Part shown: in pieces, positions 20,614 to 28,900 of the stretch
How the letters are laid out: the number at the start of each line of letters is the position of its first letter
How positions within the stretch are numbered: position 1 is the first letter of the stretch
IMG/VR virus record: IMGVR_UViG_3300032895_000004
Location: 1-56,924 of that record
Length of the DNA: 56,924 nucleotides
Direction: 5' to 3' (one strand)
Source: a virus
The notes under the pieces: model-generated
Told to the model about the DNA's origin: nothing
The model's database searches: none
What the model saw: the letters and a program-made list of their open reading frames with translations, nothing else
Translations under genes and position numbers: made by a program

Positions 20614-21167
20614 TAGGAACCTCCGTTTGGTTGGGGACAGTGAGCGATCATCCAGGCGTACGCCGCCTCGATCTGTGAGGTGAGCAGCGACGCGTCGAAA
20701 GGCCAGAGCCCGATGGTGCATTGGTTGTTCTCCTTGCACGCCGACTCAGTCCAGTTGAACGACCCGGTGACCACGGCGGTGTCGTCGCCGACGTAGACCT
20801 TCCAATGCGAGATGTCCGTGCCGTCGGGTGCGGTGCCCACGGCCAGCCGCAGGTTCGGCATCCCGATGCAGGCGATCAGCGGAGCCAGCGCGCGCTGCTC
20901 GGTCTCCGACGCCCACTCGGATGAATCGAGGACGCACAACGTCGGCAGTCCTGCTCGGATCTTCGCCACGAAGGCCGCTATGAGCGCCGGGTGGGTGAAC
21001 GAGTACATGGCGAGGGCCTGGCGTACGCGCGTCGCGTTGATCGTGGCGACGATCGCCTCCTCCACCTGGTCGGTGGGAGAGTTGAACGTCAGATGATCCG
21101 CCGGCCAGCCCACCGGGAACGGCGAGGCCGCGTACTGATCGAGCGCGTCGAGGAAGGCGATGGTCAC
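20613..21167 (-). CDS. Phospholipase D-like nuclease, single HKD motif
   Basis: 184 residues. The HKD signature HWKVYVGDDTAVVTGSFNW (His-x-Lys-x4-Asp-x6-Gly-Ser-x-Asn) is intact and followed by ESACKENNQ. Only one motif is present, so it would act as a dimer like Nuc/BfiI-type enzymes. N-terminal half: EEAIVATINATRVRQALAMY and LRLAVGTAPDGTDISHW. No signal peptide. Its place between the holin candidate and a papain-like peptidase is unexpected: it may degrade host DNA or lipids at lysis or exclude other phages. Confidence 0.8.
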   Translation of the reverse strand: MTIAFLDALDQYAASPFPVGWPADHLTFNSPTDQVEEAIVATINATRVRQALAMYSFTHPALIAAFVAKIRAGLPTLCVLDSSEWASETEQRALAPLIACIGMPNLRLAVGTAPDGTDISHWKVYVGDDTAVVTGSFNWTESACKENNQCTIGLWPFDASLLTSQIEAAYAWMIAHCPQPNGGS

Positions 21168-21370
21168 GTCTGCTCCTTGGTGGTCTCGAAGGCGCGGGGG
21201 TGCCGCTTGTGCAGGCGGTACAGCTTCACCGCGTCGCGAGCCTCATCGACTTCTCGACGTGGTGAGGGGTTACGGTGCCACCACGGCTCGAACACCCACA
21301 TGAGGATGATCGACGCCGCCACGATGGCGAGGCAGACCAGCGGAATCAGGATCGGGCCGATCGCCTTCAC
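21164..21370 (-). CDS. Small membrane protein of the lysis region
   Basis: 68 residues from GTG 21370, whose GTGA overlaps the papain-like gene's stop. One hydrophobic helix near the N-terminus (IGPILIPLVCLAIVAASIIL) then a basic, charged tail (HRNPSPRREVDEARDAVKLY; RLHKRHPRAFETTKEQ). Could be a holin partner, antiholin or spanin-like anchor; no family recognised. Confidence 0.6.
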   Translation of the reverse strand: MKAIGPILIPLVCLAIVAASIILMWVFEPWWHRNPSPRREVDEARDAVKLYRLHKRHPRAFETTKEQT

Positions 21371-22209
21371 GCGGCCGCCACGAGCTGTCGGTAGTCGCAT
21401 TGCGCGCCGAGGCTCACGAAGGTGGAGAGATGGAAGAAGTACGACCCGTTATCTCCCCAGCTTTTCGTCCAGTGATTGCGACCGCGCAGGATCGTCTTGT
21501 CCGGCACCACCAGGCCCGTCTCGGTCAGCGTCAGCTTCACGATCGCCGACCAGGTTGTCTCGTGACCACCGGCCAGCCCTGACTTGACGGCAGCCTCAAG
21601 ACCGCCCGCGTCGATGAAGCCGTTGGAGTCGGGGGTCATCCACGCGTTGTACCAGGGCTGGCCGATCTGGATGCACCCGGTCTGCATGAGTGAGACGAGG
21701 TTCTGCGCGCCACTCGCCACCTTGTCGCCTGCGATGAGCCCGAGGGACTTCAGGCCTTGCACGAGGTACGGGCCCGACGAGCCGCAGTCGGTCGGCGGCC
21801 ACTCCGAACCCGGGTCGCCCGTCGCGTCGGTAATCAGGTGATACAGGGCGATGGCGAACTTCTCCGCTCCCACCGTGTCGGCGTAGCTGGCGAGCGGGGG
21901 CAGGTTCAACTTGCCCGGGGCGGCGAGAAAGGCGGTCTCATCGAGCACGTTCGAGAGGCCCTCCACCCCCGAGTTCGCCACGCAGCTCCCGAGCGCGTCG
22001 ACCTCCGTCGCGCCGGGGATCAGCGTGGCGGTGTCGATGCCCTGCTCGATCAAGTCCTCCTGATCGAGCACGTCCACGTTGGGCTCGTGGTCGACCTCGC
22101 GCAGTGGCGTCCCCGCGTAAGCGTGCAACCGATCGAGGGTCAGATGAGGCTCGGCAACTTGGTAACGGCCGAACAACGTGGTGCGAGGAGTGGTCTTGTC
22201 AGTCGGCAC
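21367..22209 (-). CDS. Papain-like (C1) cysteine peptidase
   Basis: 280 residues. The catalytic regions occur in papain order: ALGSCVANSGVEGLSNVL with the nucleophile Cys (about residue 76), then AVKSGLAGGHETTWSAIV with the His, and RNHWTKSWGDNGSYFFH with the Asn-Trp block (NSWG-like). The N-terminus (LFGRYQVAEPHLTLDRLHAY) is a short proregion-like stretch and there is no signal peptide. In a phage lysis region this may cleave cross-link peptides in the cell wall, or act inside the cell; the former is inferred from position. Confidence 0.75.
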   Translation of the reverse strand: MPTDKTTPRTTLFGRYQVAEPHLTLDRLHAYAGTPLREVDHEPNVDVLDQEDLIEQGIDTATLIPGATEVDALGSCVANSGVEGLSNVLDETAFLAAPGKLNLPPLASYADTVGAEKFAIALYHLITDATGDPGSEWPPTDCGSSGPYLVQGLKSLGLIAGDKVASGAQNLVSLMQTGCIQIGQPWYNAWMTPDSNGFIDAGGLEAAVKSGLAGGHETTWSAIVKLTLTETGLVVPDKTILRGRNHWTKSWGDNGSYFFHLSTFVSLGAQCDYRQLVAAA

Positions 22210-22219
22210 GGTCAGTCTC

Positions 22220-22510
22220 CTAGTGGTGGGTTACGGCGCTTCCGATCGCCACGCCAGCATAAGTCCCGGCGAAGTTCGCCGCCGAGATGGTCGCCATGAG
22301 CACCAGCGACTGCCTCGATCGCCACCCCGTCTTGAAGATCGAGTCAATCGCCAGCGCCGCGCAGACCAGGCTCGCAAGCCACTGGAGAATGTCGAGGCTT
22401 CCCGCGATGGGCGCGTTGTAGTGCGCCTCGGAAATGACCATCGCCGTGGCGACCAAGTCTTGGCAGGTCATGGCGATGAAGGCCAACAGAGCCGTTTTGC
22501 GAAGGGTCAT
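22220..22510 (-). CDS. Three-helix membrane protein, holin candidate
   Basis: 96 residues from ATG 22510 (ATGA overlap). Three hydrophobic helices: TALLAFIAMTCQDLVATAMV, DILQWLASLVCAALAIDSIF and LVLMATISAANFAGTYAGVA, with a basic loop (KTGWRSRQS) between the second and third. The topology suits a class I holin or an accessory membrane protein. Two holin-like genes in one lysis region are common in actinophages. Confidence 0.6.
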   Translation of the reverse strand: MTLRKTALLAFIAMTCQDLVATAMVISEAHYNAPIAGSLDILQWLASLVCAALAIDSIFKTGWRSRQSLVLMATISAANFAGTYAGVAIGSAVTHH

Positions 22511-22824
22511 CGCTCCGACTTGCGGTGGGCCTCGTGCAGCTCGTGTAGTTCGTTGAGGGTCGGGGCCCTCTTCGGAATCGTCGGGTGACAGTGGCGGCAC
22601 ACCTTGTACGGCGTCCCTGCGACCTCATGCTTCGCGAGCCGCCAGCACCCCTTCGTGTGACAGTTGTGGTGGCGGTACACGGCGACCACGCCAGCCAGCA
22701 GAGTGACCTCGCCGAGGTCGGAGCCAAACCCCGAGAAAAAGCCGTAATAGGCACCCGGCTCGTTGACCGTCCCGGTGCGTACCTCAATCCACCACCACAA
22801 CGAGGTGAAGAAGTGAGCGATCAC
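22507..22824 (-). CDS. Membrane protein with Cys/His tail
   Basis: GTG 22824 overlaps the upstream stop as GTGA and gives a start near the first helix (VIAHFFTSLWWWIEVRTG); the longer start at 22881 is unlikely. GAYYGFFSGFGSDLGEVTLL, then VYRHHNCHTKGCWRLAKHEV and YKVCRHCHPTIPKR. The FGSD, NCH-K-C and CRHCHP motifs recur in small actinophage proteins near lysis genes; zinc binding on the cytoplasmic side is likely. About 105 residues. Confidence 0.65.
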   Translation of the reverse strand: MIAHFFTSLWWWIEVRTGTVNEPGAYYGFFSGFGSDLGEVTLLAGVVAVYRHHNCHTKGCWRLAKHEVAGTPYKVCRHCHPTIPKRAPTLNELHELHEAHRKSER

Positions 22825-23162
22825 GGGGAGATACCAGGGAGGCTCGGCGGCGTTGGACACCCCGTCGTGGTCGGCGGGCACTCGTGCTCACCGACTTCGA
22901 TCAGATAAGTCGCGAACGCCACCAGCTCGGCGTCGACCGTGACAGCCGTCGTGTGATCCTTCGCCGTTTGTTCATGGTTCGCCTTGGACTGAGCCTCGGC
23001 TTCGTGCGCCGCCTTGTACGCCGCGTGCGCCGCCTGCTGTGCGCTGATGGTCGCAGCCTGTTGCGGTCCCGAGTTGACCAGAGCGTTGGAGAGATACACC
23101 AACGCGAGAACGACCACAGCTGATTCGAGCAACCGGAGCCAGAACCGCCAGGGATGGTTCAT
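22821..23162 (-). CDS. Membrane-anchored coiled-coil protein, spanin-like topology
   Basis: 113 residues: a short basic N-terminus (MNHPWRFWLRLLE), one transmembrane helix (SAVVVLALVYLSNALV), then an Ala/Glu/Lys/Gln-rich helix (AHAAYKAAHEAEAQSKANHE) and a Pro/Cys-rich tail. The topology is that of inner-membrane spanins or wall-facing anchors; no lipobox. Function inferred from topology and position only. Confidence 0.6.
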   Translation of the reverse strand: MNHPWRFWLRLLESAVVVLALVYLSNALVNSGPQQAATISAQQAAHAAYKAAHEAEAQSKANHEQTAKDHTTAVTVDAELVAFATYLIEVGEHECPPTTTGCPTPPSLPGISP

Positions 23163-23482
23163 AGCACGTCCTCCAGATCGGTCACGTCGTGGCCGTGGTC
23201 GACGCGGAGATGGCGGATCATCGCGCGGCCGAAGGCCTCCTGCTTGTGCTCGATCCGACCCAACGTCTCCCCGGCCGAGTTTGGGTCGCCGTTGCCCTTG
23301 CCATTTTTCCGGAGCTCCAACCGAATGGCCGGCATGAACACCCGGGTCCAGAAGAAACGAAGGACCAACCCGAGAAGCACCAGCGTTGCCGCGATTCCTC
23401 CTAGGAACTCGCCGACACCGGGGAGATTGGTCGCGAGGTACGCGCCGACAGCGGCCATGACGACCAGGAGCGCGGCGAGCAC
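23159..23482 (-). CDS. DUF2746-like membrane protein
   Basis: 107 residues from GTG 23482. Two hydrophobic helices (LAALLVVMAAVGAYLA; GGIAATLVLLGLVLRFF) then a soluble tail with LELRKNGKGNGDPNSAGETL and GRIEHKQEAFGRAMIRHL. The L-RKNG...GDP-SAG-TL-RIE pattern recalls DUF2746 proteins found after tail or lysin genes in actinophages. ATGA-type overlap with the next gene. Confidence 0.55.
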   Translation of the reverse strand: MLAALLVVMAAVGAYLATNLPGVGEFLGGIAATLVLLGLVLRFFWTRVFMPAIRLELRKNGKGNGDPNSAGETLGRIEHKQEAFGRAMIRHLRVDHGHDVTDLEDVL

Positions 23483-23483
23483 G

Positions 23484-23792
23484 TCAGCGCCTGTCGCCCT
23501 TCGCGACCGACTTCAGCAGGTCCGGCCACGCCTGATCGTCAGCGTGGAGAAAGTCGTGCACCGACTGGTCGAGGTCGGCCGGGTAGTGCGCGGGTCCCGA
23601 CTGCGATGCAGCGTTCGCGTAGAAGTTGAGAATCGTTTGCTGCTTGCCTCGCAACGCGTAGTAAGCGGCCCAGATCGGAATCTCCGACGTCGGGTTGAGC
23701 GCCCGCTGCCAGATGCCGAGCGCCTGGTCTTGCAACCACGCGGCGAGCTGGTCGGCGCTCTCGAGAAGGGGGTCGACGTAGGTGGTGGTCAT
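23484..23792 (-). CDS. Hypothetical 102-residue helical protein
   Basis: Mostly helical and soluble: YVDPLLESADQLAAWLQDQA, ALRGKQQTILNFYANAASQS and DQSVHDFLHADDQAWPDLLK. It sits between the GH25 lysozyme and the membrane-protein group. No family recognised. Confidence 0.65.
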   Translation of the reverse strand: MTTTYVDPLLESADQLAAWLQDQALGIWQRALNPTSEIPIWAAYYALRGKQQTILNFYANAASQSGPAHYPADLDQSVHDFLHADDQAWPDLLKSVAKGDRR

Positions 23793-23805
23793 GGGCTTCA
23801 GCCTT

Positions 23806-24432
23806 TCACGCGTTGTTCAGCACGAGCATCGGTACGAAGGAGGGAGCAGGAGTGACGGCGAAGAACGACTCGAACTGCGCTTCGCTCCCGAGCCAGACAT
23901 CGAGGTCGACGTCGCTCGGGATGCCGTCGACCGGCCCGCCGTCGCTGAACTGGTGCATGAGGCACGGGTAGCTGGTGACGCCGGGCAGACCGTTCCACTG
24001 CGCGAGCCACAGTCCCGCCGCAATGTGGAACCCCTCCTGATACTCGGCCACGTCCAGGTACTGAAGCGCTGCTGGGTTGGCCGCGATCAGGGTCGCCAGG
24101 TGCGCGATGTACTCGGAGGTCGACAGTCCTTCGGGCAGCTCGTCGTCGTCGGCTTCCGGGAGCGCACCAACCAGCGCTGTGTACTTGGCCTGCTCAGCCA
24201 CTGGGTCGGCGGTGCCCTCGTCCATGAGATAACCGCCCACCGCGAACCCTGCTGCACGGATCGCGGCGAGAACCACTTGCAGGTTCGGCGTCACAATGCC
24301 GAGGCCCTGGATCACCTTCAACATGACGAACGGACGATCCCCACCCCCACGAGCTGCCAGGTCCGCGTAGGCGGCCGCCCAGTCAATCGCTCCGAGGTCT
24401 TGGTTGTCGGAGAGGTCTGTGCCGTAGTGCAC
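23806..24432 (-). CDS. GH25 lysozyme (N-acetylmuramidase), endolysin candidate
   Basis: 208 residues, one catalytic domain. YGTDLSDNQDLGAIDWAAAY has the N-terminal Asp of the (beta/alpha)8 barrel; FVMLKVIQGLGIVTPNL, IRAAGFAVGGYLMDEG (acidic pair D-E-G at the expected catalytic strand), GLWLAQWN and YPCLMHQFSDGGPVDGIPSD with a final DLDVW follow in family order. It cleaves the MurNAc-GlcNAc bond. No separate wall-binding domain and no signal peptide, so it should need a holin. In actinophages this region encodes the main lysin. Confidence 0.85.
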   Translation of the reverse strand: MHYGTDLSDNQDLGAIDWAAAYADLAARGGGDRPFVMLKVIQGLGIVTPNLQVVLAAIRAAGFAVGGYLMDEGTADPVAEQAKYTALVGALPEADDDELPEGLSTSEYIAHLATLIAANPAALQYLDVAEYQEGFHIAAGLWLAQWNGLPGVTSYPCLMHQFSDGGPVDGIPSDVDLDVWLGSEAQFESFFAVTPAPSFVPMLVLNNA

Positions 24433-24449
24433 GACCGCAGCCTAAGAGG

Positions 24450-25229
24450 TCACGCCGCTTTGATGCATGAATACAGCGCGTAATAGGGCGGGACGGTCGG
24501 TACCGAGGACCCGCTGCCGGTGTTGCCGATCGTGACCCCGGTGGCCGCGCTCCCTGTCACCGAGGCTGCCGTCACCCCGCTGCCGCTGGTGGTGATCGTG
24601 TAGGACCCGGCCCCGAAGGTGATATCCGCGAAGGCACCGGACCCCGGAGGATGCGTGTGGTCGGGGTCGGTGATCGGGTGATTGTGCGACGGCAGTTGAG
24701 CCACGGTCAATGTCACCGTTGCAGCGCCACCCTGGGCTCCCTCGGCGTAGCTGCCGCCCGCTCCGACGATGAACACCCCTTCGAGGTTGGGCAGCACGTT
24801 CGAGCCTCGAAACGCGTAAAGCGCCGGGTAGGTGGTCGGGTTGAACGTCGACCCGTTGCATTGAAGCCAGTTGGCGGGGGGTATCTTCTCCCACCACGCG
24901 ATCATCCCGACGTCGGTGGACCCGCCGCCTTGCACCGACGTGAACACCCACAGGTCGGTCCCCACTCCAAGAGCGATCACGGTCTGGCCCACGTAGGGGA
25001 TGAAGTCGCCCGCCACCGGGACGTTGGTCAGAACGGTCGGAGTCTGACCGGGCATGACCGGTGGTTGAAAGGAACAGGTGCACGGCGGACCAACCGTCAC
25101 AGCGGTGACCGTGCCGTATTGGACGACGGGAATCGGCAAGTTCGCGATGGCCGCGTTGACCGCGGCGGTGATCGCGTCGCTCGCGTCGCCTGCTTCGCCC
25201 GACGGGGTGCTGGGAGGAGTGGTGGTCAC
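24450..25229 (-). CDS. Phage tail collar-domain protein
   Basis: 259 residues. The C-terminal half is a complete tail collar domain: MIAWWEKIPPANWLQCNGST, YPALYAFRGSNVLPNLEGVF, IVGAGGSYAEG, LTVAQLPSHNHPITDPDHTH (His-rich metal site) and VPPYYALYSCIKAA. The N-terminal half (PIPVVQYGTVTAVTVGPPCT) is probably the attachment domain to the tail tip. Collar domains occur in fibres and receptor-binding proteins. Confidence 0.85.
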   Translation of the reverse strand: MTTTPPSTPSGEAGDASDAITAAVNAAIANLPIPVVQYGTVTAVTVGPPCTCSFQPPVMPGQTPTVLTNVPVAGDFIPYVGQTVIALGVGTDLWVFTSVQGGGSTDVGMIAWWEKIPPANWLQCNGSTFNPTTYPALYAFRGSNVLPNLEGVFIVGAGGSYAEGAQGGAATVTLTVAQLPSHNHPITDPDHTHPPGSGAFADITFGAGSYTITTSGSGVTAASVTGSAATGVTIGNTGSGSSVPTVPPYYALYSCIKAA

Positions 25230-26407
25230 GACACACGTCTCCCCGTGCCGTAGGCGAACTGGCTATTCCCCATCGAGTAGTTCCACGTGTCGATCACATA
25301 GGTCCGAGGCCCGACGACACCAGCGCGTGCGAAGGTGACCGCGATGACGTCGTTGGCGTCGAGTGACGCATCCGTCGGAATGTACATGATGATGCCGTCG
25401 AACAGACCCTTGCCGGCCAACCCGATCGCGTTCGCCATCGCCTGCGCCTGATCTTGGGTGGTGCACAGCGAGGTCGTCACATACTGGATCGTGAGCGGGT
25501 AGTTGCCGGTGCCCGCGACCGGGTAACTGCCTGGCCCGTTCGACAGCTCGCCGATGTAGGTATAGGAACTCGGGTCGGTGTCCTGCCAGTCGGCGCGGAG
25601 CGGCGTGGCGACCCCTGAGCCCTGCGAGATGACGATGACCCAGTTCGGCACCGAGTCGTTCGACAGCGTGTGTTTCAGTTCGTTGACCACGCAGTTGGGA
25701 CCTTGCACGAACTGGCGCACGACCGGCAGAGTGCTCGGGTCCACGACGGGCTGCAAGGTGATCACCCCGAAGGGATCGGCGAACAGTTCCATCCCGGCTC
25801 CCGAGGCCAGAGTGCAGCAGAACTGCCACGGGTCGTCGCCCACGTTGGCGTTCGCCACAGCGGGCACGAAAGAGGACGGCGAGAAGTTGTACTGAAACGT
25901 CACGTTCGGCAAGACCGTGGTGATCACGTCTTGGATCGCCGTGCCGACGTCGGACACACCGTCGGTCGCGTAGGGCTGGGTGAACAAGGCGCGTTGGATA
26001 CGACCGCCGTGGTCCGTGCCGCTCATGGTGATCACGACGGCTCCCGGATCGGCGCCGAGGTCGGCCACCACGTCGGTCAGCAGGAACACGCCCAGCGACT
26101 TCACCTCCGTGCTGCCGTCGGGATACATGACCCCGTGCCAGAGTTGTGCTTCGGCCCCGTCCGGCCACAACGGCGTCGTCGGGTCGCTCGGGATCAACTT
26201 GCTGTCTGTGCTCACGCACTGCACGTTGGTGAAGGTGCGACGGATCAGCGCCGTTTGATCGCAGACGACTTCGCCCGAGCTGTCGATCACGAGGATCGGC
26301 CCCGCGATCTTCGAGCCACCGATGGTCTCGAACACATTGATGAAGCGGTACAGCTCCACCACGTCGCTCGCAAGGGCGGACTCGTACGCTTCGGTGACCG
26401 CCTGCAT
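25226..26407 (-). CDS. Minor tail protein
   Basis: 393 residues, beta-rich: YESALASDVVELYRFINVFE, ALIRRTFTNVQC, VKSLGVFLLTDVVADLGADP, DPWQFCCTLASGAGMELFAD, FGVITLQPVVDP and LANDVIAVTF-type segments. The order resembles baseplate-hub-like minor tail proteins (DUF5047 type) next to tail collar genes in actinophages. It overlaps the collar gene by 4 bases. Confidence 0.7.
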   Translation of the reverse strand: MQAVTEAYESALASDVVELYRFINVFETIGGSKIAGPILVIDSSGEVVCDQTALIRRTFTNVQCVSTDSKLIPSDPTTPLWPDGAEAQLWHGVMYPDGSTEVKSLGVFLLTDVVADLGADPGAVVITMSGTDHGGRIQRALFTQPYATDGVSDVGTAIQDVITTVLPNVTFQYNFSPSSFVPAVANANVGDDPWQFCCTLASGAGMELFADPFGVITLQPVVDPSTLPVVRQFVQGPNCVVNELKHTLSNDSVPNWVIVISQGSGVATPLRADWQDTDPSSYTYIGELSNGPGSYPVAGTGNYPLTIQYVTTSLCTTQDQAQAMANAIGLAGKGLFDGIIMYIPTDASLDANDVIAVTFARAGVVGPRTYVIDTWNYSMGNSQFAYGTGRRVS

Positions 26408-28900
26408 CTACGGGCTATTGACTTGGCGCAACGAGACCGTCGTGTCCTGAATGGGGTGCTGGCCGGTCTCATATTGGAACTCGACCTCGGGCGAACCGAT
26501 CACGGTCACATACCATTGACCACCGAGCGGTGACTGCAAAAGAAGTGCCCCGGTCTGAGTGAGCAAAGCTTCGAGGGCGTTCTGGTCGGTCAGGTTGCCA
26601 GTACGGAACACCAGCCCCCAATCCACGCCCTTGAAACCATCGGTCAGCTTCACGCCCAGCGGGCGACCTTGCGGATCGAACTCGGTGTCGACCTGGCGCA
26701 GGGTCTTGCTCGGGTTACCGTTCAGATCGAGCGCCACGCCACTGCCTTGCACGAGTGGGTTCGACAGGCCCCACTTCGGATAGACCGTCGACTGCGTCGA
26801 CACGGTATTGCTCCACGGCGAGTACACGGTCGTGCCCTGATAAGGCGCGACGACTCGGACTCGATAGACCATCGTGGTGAGAGGAACGGACTCGGTGTCA
26901 TAGCAGGATGCGGTCTGCGCAGCGGACTCCAGCACCAGCGCGCCGAACCGAAGGTCGTTCCACGTGGCGCCGCCGTCCTGGGAGACCTGGAATTCCATCG
27001 ACGCCACACCGACGTTGCCACCCAGGGTCCACTCCGTCGCCACGCCGGGGAACAGGCCCCACTGGTCGGCGAAATGTTCCTCGTTGGCCGCGCACCCGCT
27101 GATCGTCACGACGAGCGCCGCATACGCTGCGCCCGAAGGCGCGGTGGCCTGTCCTGAGAGCACGGTGTTGGCACTTGCCGAGTCGTTAGCGGTGTCGATC
27201 GTGGTGGTCGACAGCAGAGTGCCCGCTGAGTTGTACCAGGAGACCCCCAGAGTGGCGCTACGAGCCACGGAGGCGGCGCGCAGCACGACCCATACGGTCA
27301 GCTCCTCCCCGCCGCTTACAGGGCATCCTGAGAGGCCGCCCGACCACTGCGCGCTGATGGCCCCGCTGGCGGTGGCCTTCAGTTGCAAGGAGTACGAGCC
27401 GTCCGAGGCCCAGGTGGTCACCGCCGAAATGGCCGTGTTGGAGCCCGCACTGAAGCCAGTGGTGGTGCCGAGCTCGACCGACGACTGGTTGGCCGTGCCG
27501 AGGTTGTCCGCTCCGGTCGCGGTGAGCAACACGGCGGGCAACTGGGTGCCGGGGTAGTCCACGACGGAGCCCACCAGGCTCGGCTGAGCGGGCGAGTCGT
27601 AGTTGACCGAGAACGACGAATACTCCCAGGGGGAGGTCTCGCCATTGGATTGCGTGACTTGAACGTATGCACGGAAGCTGGTCGCGTTTGCCAACGCGAG
27701 CCCGACCATCGCGCTGGCCGCGGAACCGGCCTCGACCCCGGAGTCCCACGTCGATGGCGAGACGCCCGGGGTGAACCCACCGGCCCCGTACTGCGCGGCG
27801 CTGTAGATCACCACTCGCCACGCGGTGAGCGACTGACCGGAGGCGGGAGAGGGGGACCACACCACCGTCGGTTCAGGAGTGATCACCGACCCGCTCGGCG
27901 ACGTGACACTGAGAGTCGGTCCGAGGCTCGTGGTGAACTGACTGAAGGCGGCGAACGGGCCGTCGTCACCGGCCGAGGACTCTTGGGTCGCCAGTGCCCA
28001 CGAGATGGTGTGACCGTTCGCGAAGAGGTTGGCGGGGAGAGCGACGGTAAAGGTGGCGCCGGGCGCAGCGGCCAACGTGTTCCACACCGCCCCGCTCTGC
28101 AACGCTTGCGTGGTGGCGTTGAAGTACTGAACGGCACCCGAGTCGACTTTGACCTGAAGCGCGTACGCATGCATCGACGCCCCGTTGGTGGGGTTGTAGC
28201 TCGCTTCGAGGTCGATGATCTGCGTGGCATCTGCCGCCGAGCCCGACGTCGGTGAGGTCTGCGTGGGCGCCAGAGGCGCGATTGGGACCTCGTAGAGTGC
28301 GACGGTGATCTGTCCCTCGCCGCCCGCCGTCCCGGAGCCGGCCCACTGAATGTTCCCCGTCGAGCCCTCTGACGCCACGACGAGGTCGGCGACGTAGGTG
28401 CTGCAATAGGTCACATAGTTGACGGCGACGCGCTCGGTCCAACCCCCGGAGGGGACACCCGTAACCGGAGTGCCCCCGCCGCCGTAGGCCCCAATCAAGA
28501 TCGAGACCACCGTGTCGTTCGTATAGCTAGTGGTCACCGCTGGCGTGACGATTCCACTACTGATGCCGCCGACGTTCGCCGCGTCGATGGCGATGCCCCC
28601 GCCGGTCGCGCGATAGCCAAAGGCGTTGAGCACGTAGGAGGCGACGCCCGCTTCGCCGAAGCCGAACGTCAGTTCACCGGCCGAGAGATCAGCAGTGGTC
28701 AGAATCTTGCAAAGGCACGCCTGATCAGTCGCACCGATCGCCAACACGGTCCACCCCGAAGGCACCGAAAGGATGGAGCCGTTGGTGGCACAGGTGAGGA
28801 ACACCAGGTCGCCTTGTTGAGAGCCCGAAGGAATCTCGATCGACCCGCTGGCGCCCTCGCCTTCGACCGGCGTTTGCGCGGCGGTAAAGGCCAAGCTCAT
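26408..28900 (-). CDS. Large minor tail protein with Ig/Fn3-like repeats
   Basis: 830 residues. An N-terminal jelly-roll-like domain (GSQQGDLVFLTCATNGSILS; SAGELTFGFGEAGVASYVLN) is followed by at least two Fn3/Ig-like units (PLAPTQTSPTSGSAADATQI; WRVVIYSAAQYG; AFRAYVQVTQSNG-type strands) and a C-terminal domain (VYPKWGLSNPLVQG; LEALLTQTGALLLQSPLGGQ; WYVTVIGSPEVEFQYETGQH) resembling distal-tail proteins. Ser/Thr/Gly-rich, as expected for an exposed tail-tip protein. Overlaps the tape measure stop by 4 bases. Confidence 0.75.
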   Translation of the reverse strand: MSLAFTAAQTPVEGEGASGSIEIPSGSQQGDLVFLTCATNGSILSVPSGWTVLAIGATDQACLCKILTTADLSAGELTFGFGEAGVASYVLNAFGYRATGGGIAIDAANVGGISSGIVTPAVTTSYTNDTVVSILIGAYGGGGTPVTGVPSGGWTERVAVNYVTYCSTYVADLVVASEGSTGNIQWAGSGTAGGEGQITVALYEVPIAPLAPTQTSPTSGSAADATQIIDLEASYNPTNGASMHAYALQVKVDSGAVQYFNATTQALQSGAVWNTLAAAPGATFTVALPANLFANGHTISWALATQESSAGDDGPFAAFSQFTTSLGPTLSVTSPSGSVITPEPTVVWSPSPASGQSLTAWRVVIYSAAQYGAGGFTPGVSPSTWDSGVEAGSAASAMVGLALANATSFRAYVQVTQSNGETSPWEYSSFSVNYDSPAQPSLVGSVVDYPGTQLPAVLLTATGADNLGTANQSSVELGTTTGFSAGSNTAISAVTTWASDGSYSLQLKATASGAISAQWSGGLSGCPVSGGEELTVWVVLRAASVARSATLGVSWYNSAGTLLSTTTIDTANDSASANTVLSGQATAPSGAAYAALVVTISGCAANEEHFADQWGLFPGVATEWTLGGNVGVASMEFQVSQDGGATWNDLRFGALVLESAAQTASCYDTESVPLTTMVYRVRVVAPYQGTTVYSPWSNTVSTQSTVYPKWGLSNPLVQGSGVALDLNGNPSKTLRQVDTEFDPQGRPLGVKLTDGFKGVDWGLVFRTGNLTDQNALEALLTQTGALLLQSPLGGQWYVTVIGSPEVEFQYETGQHPIQDTTVSLRQVNSP

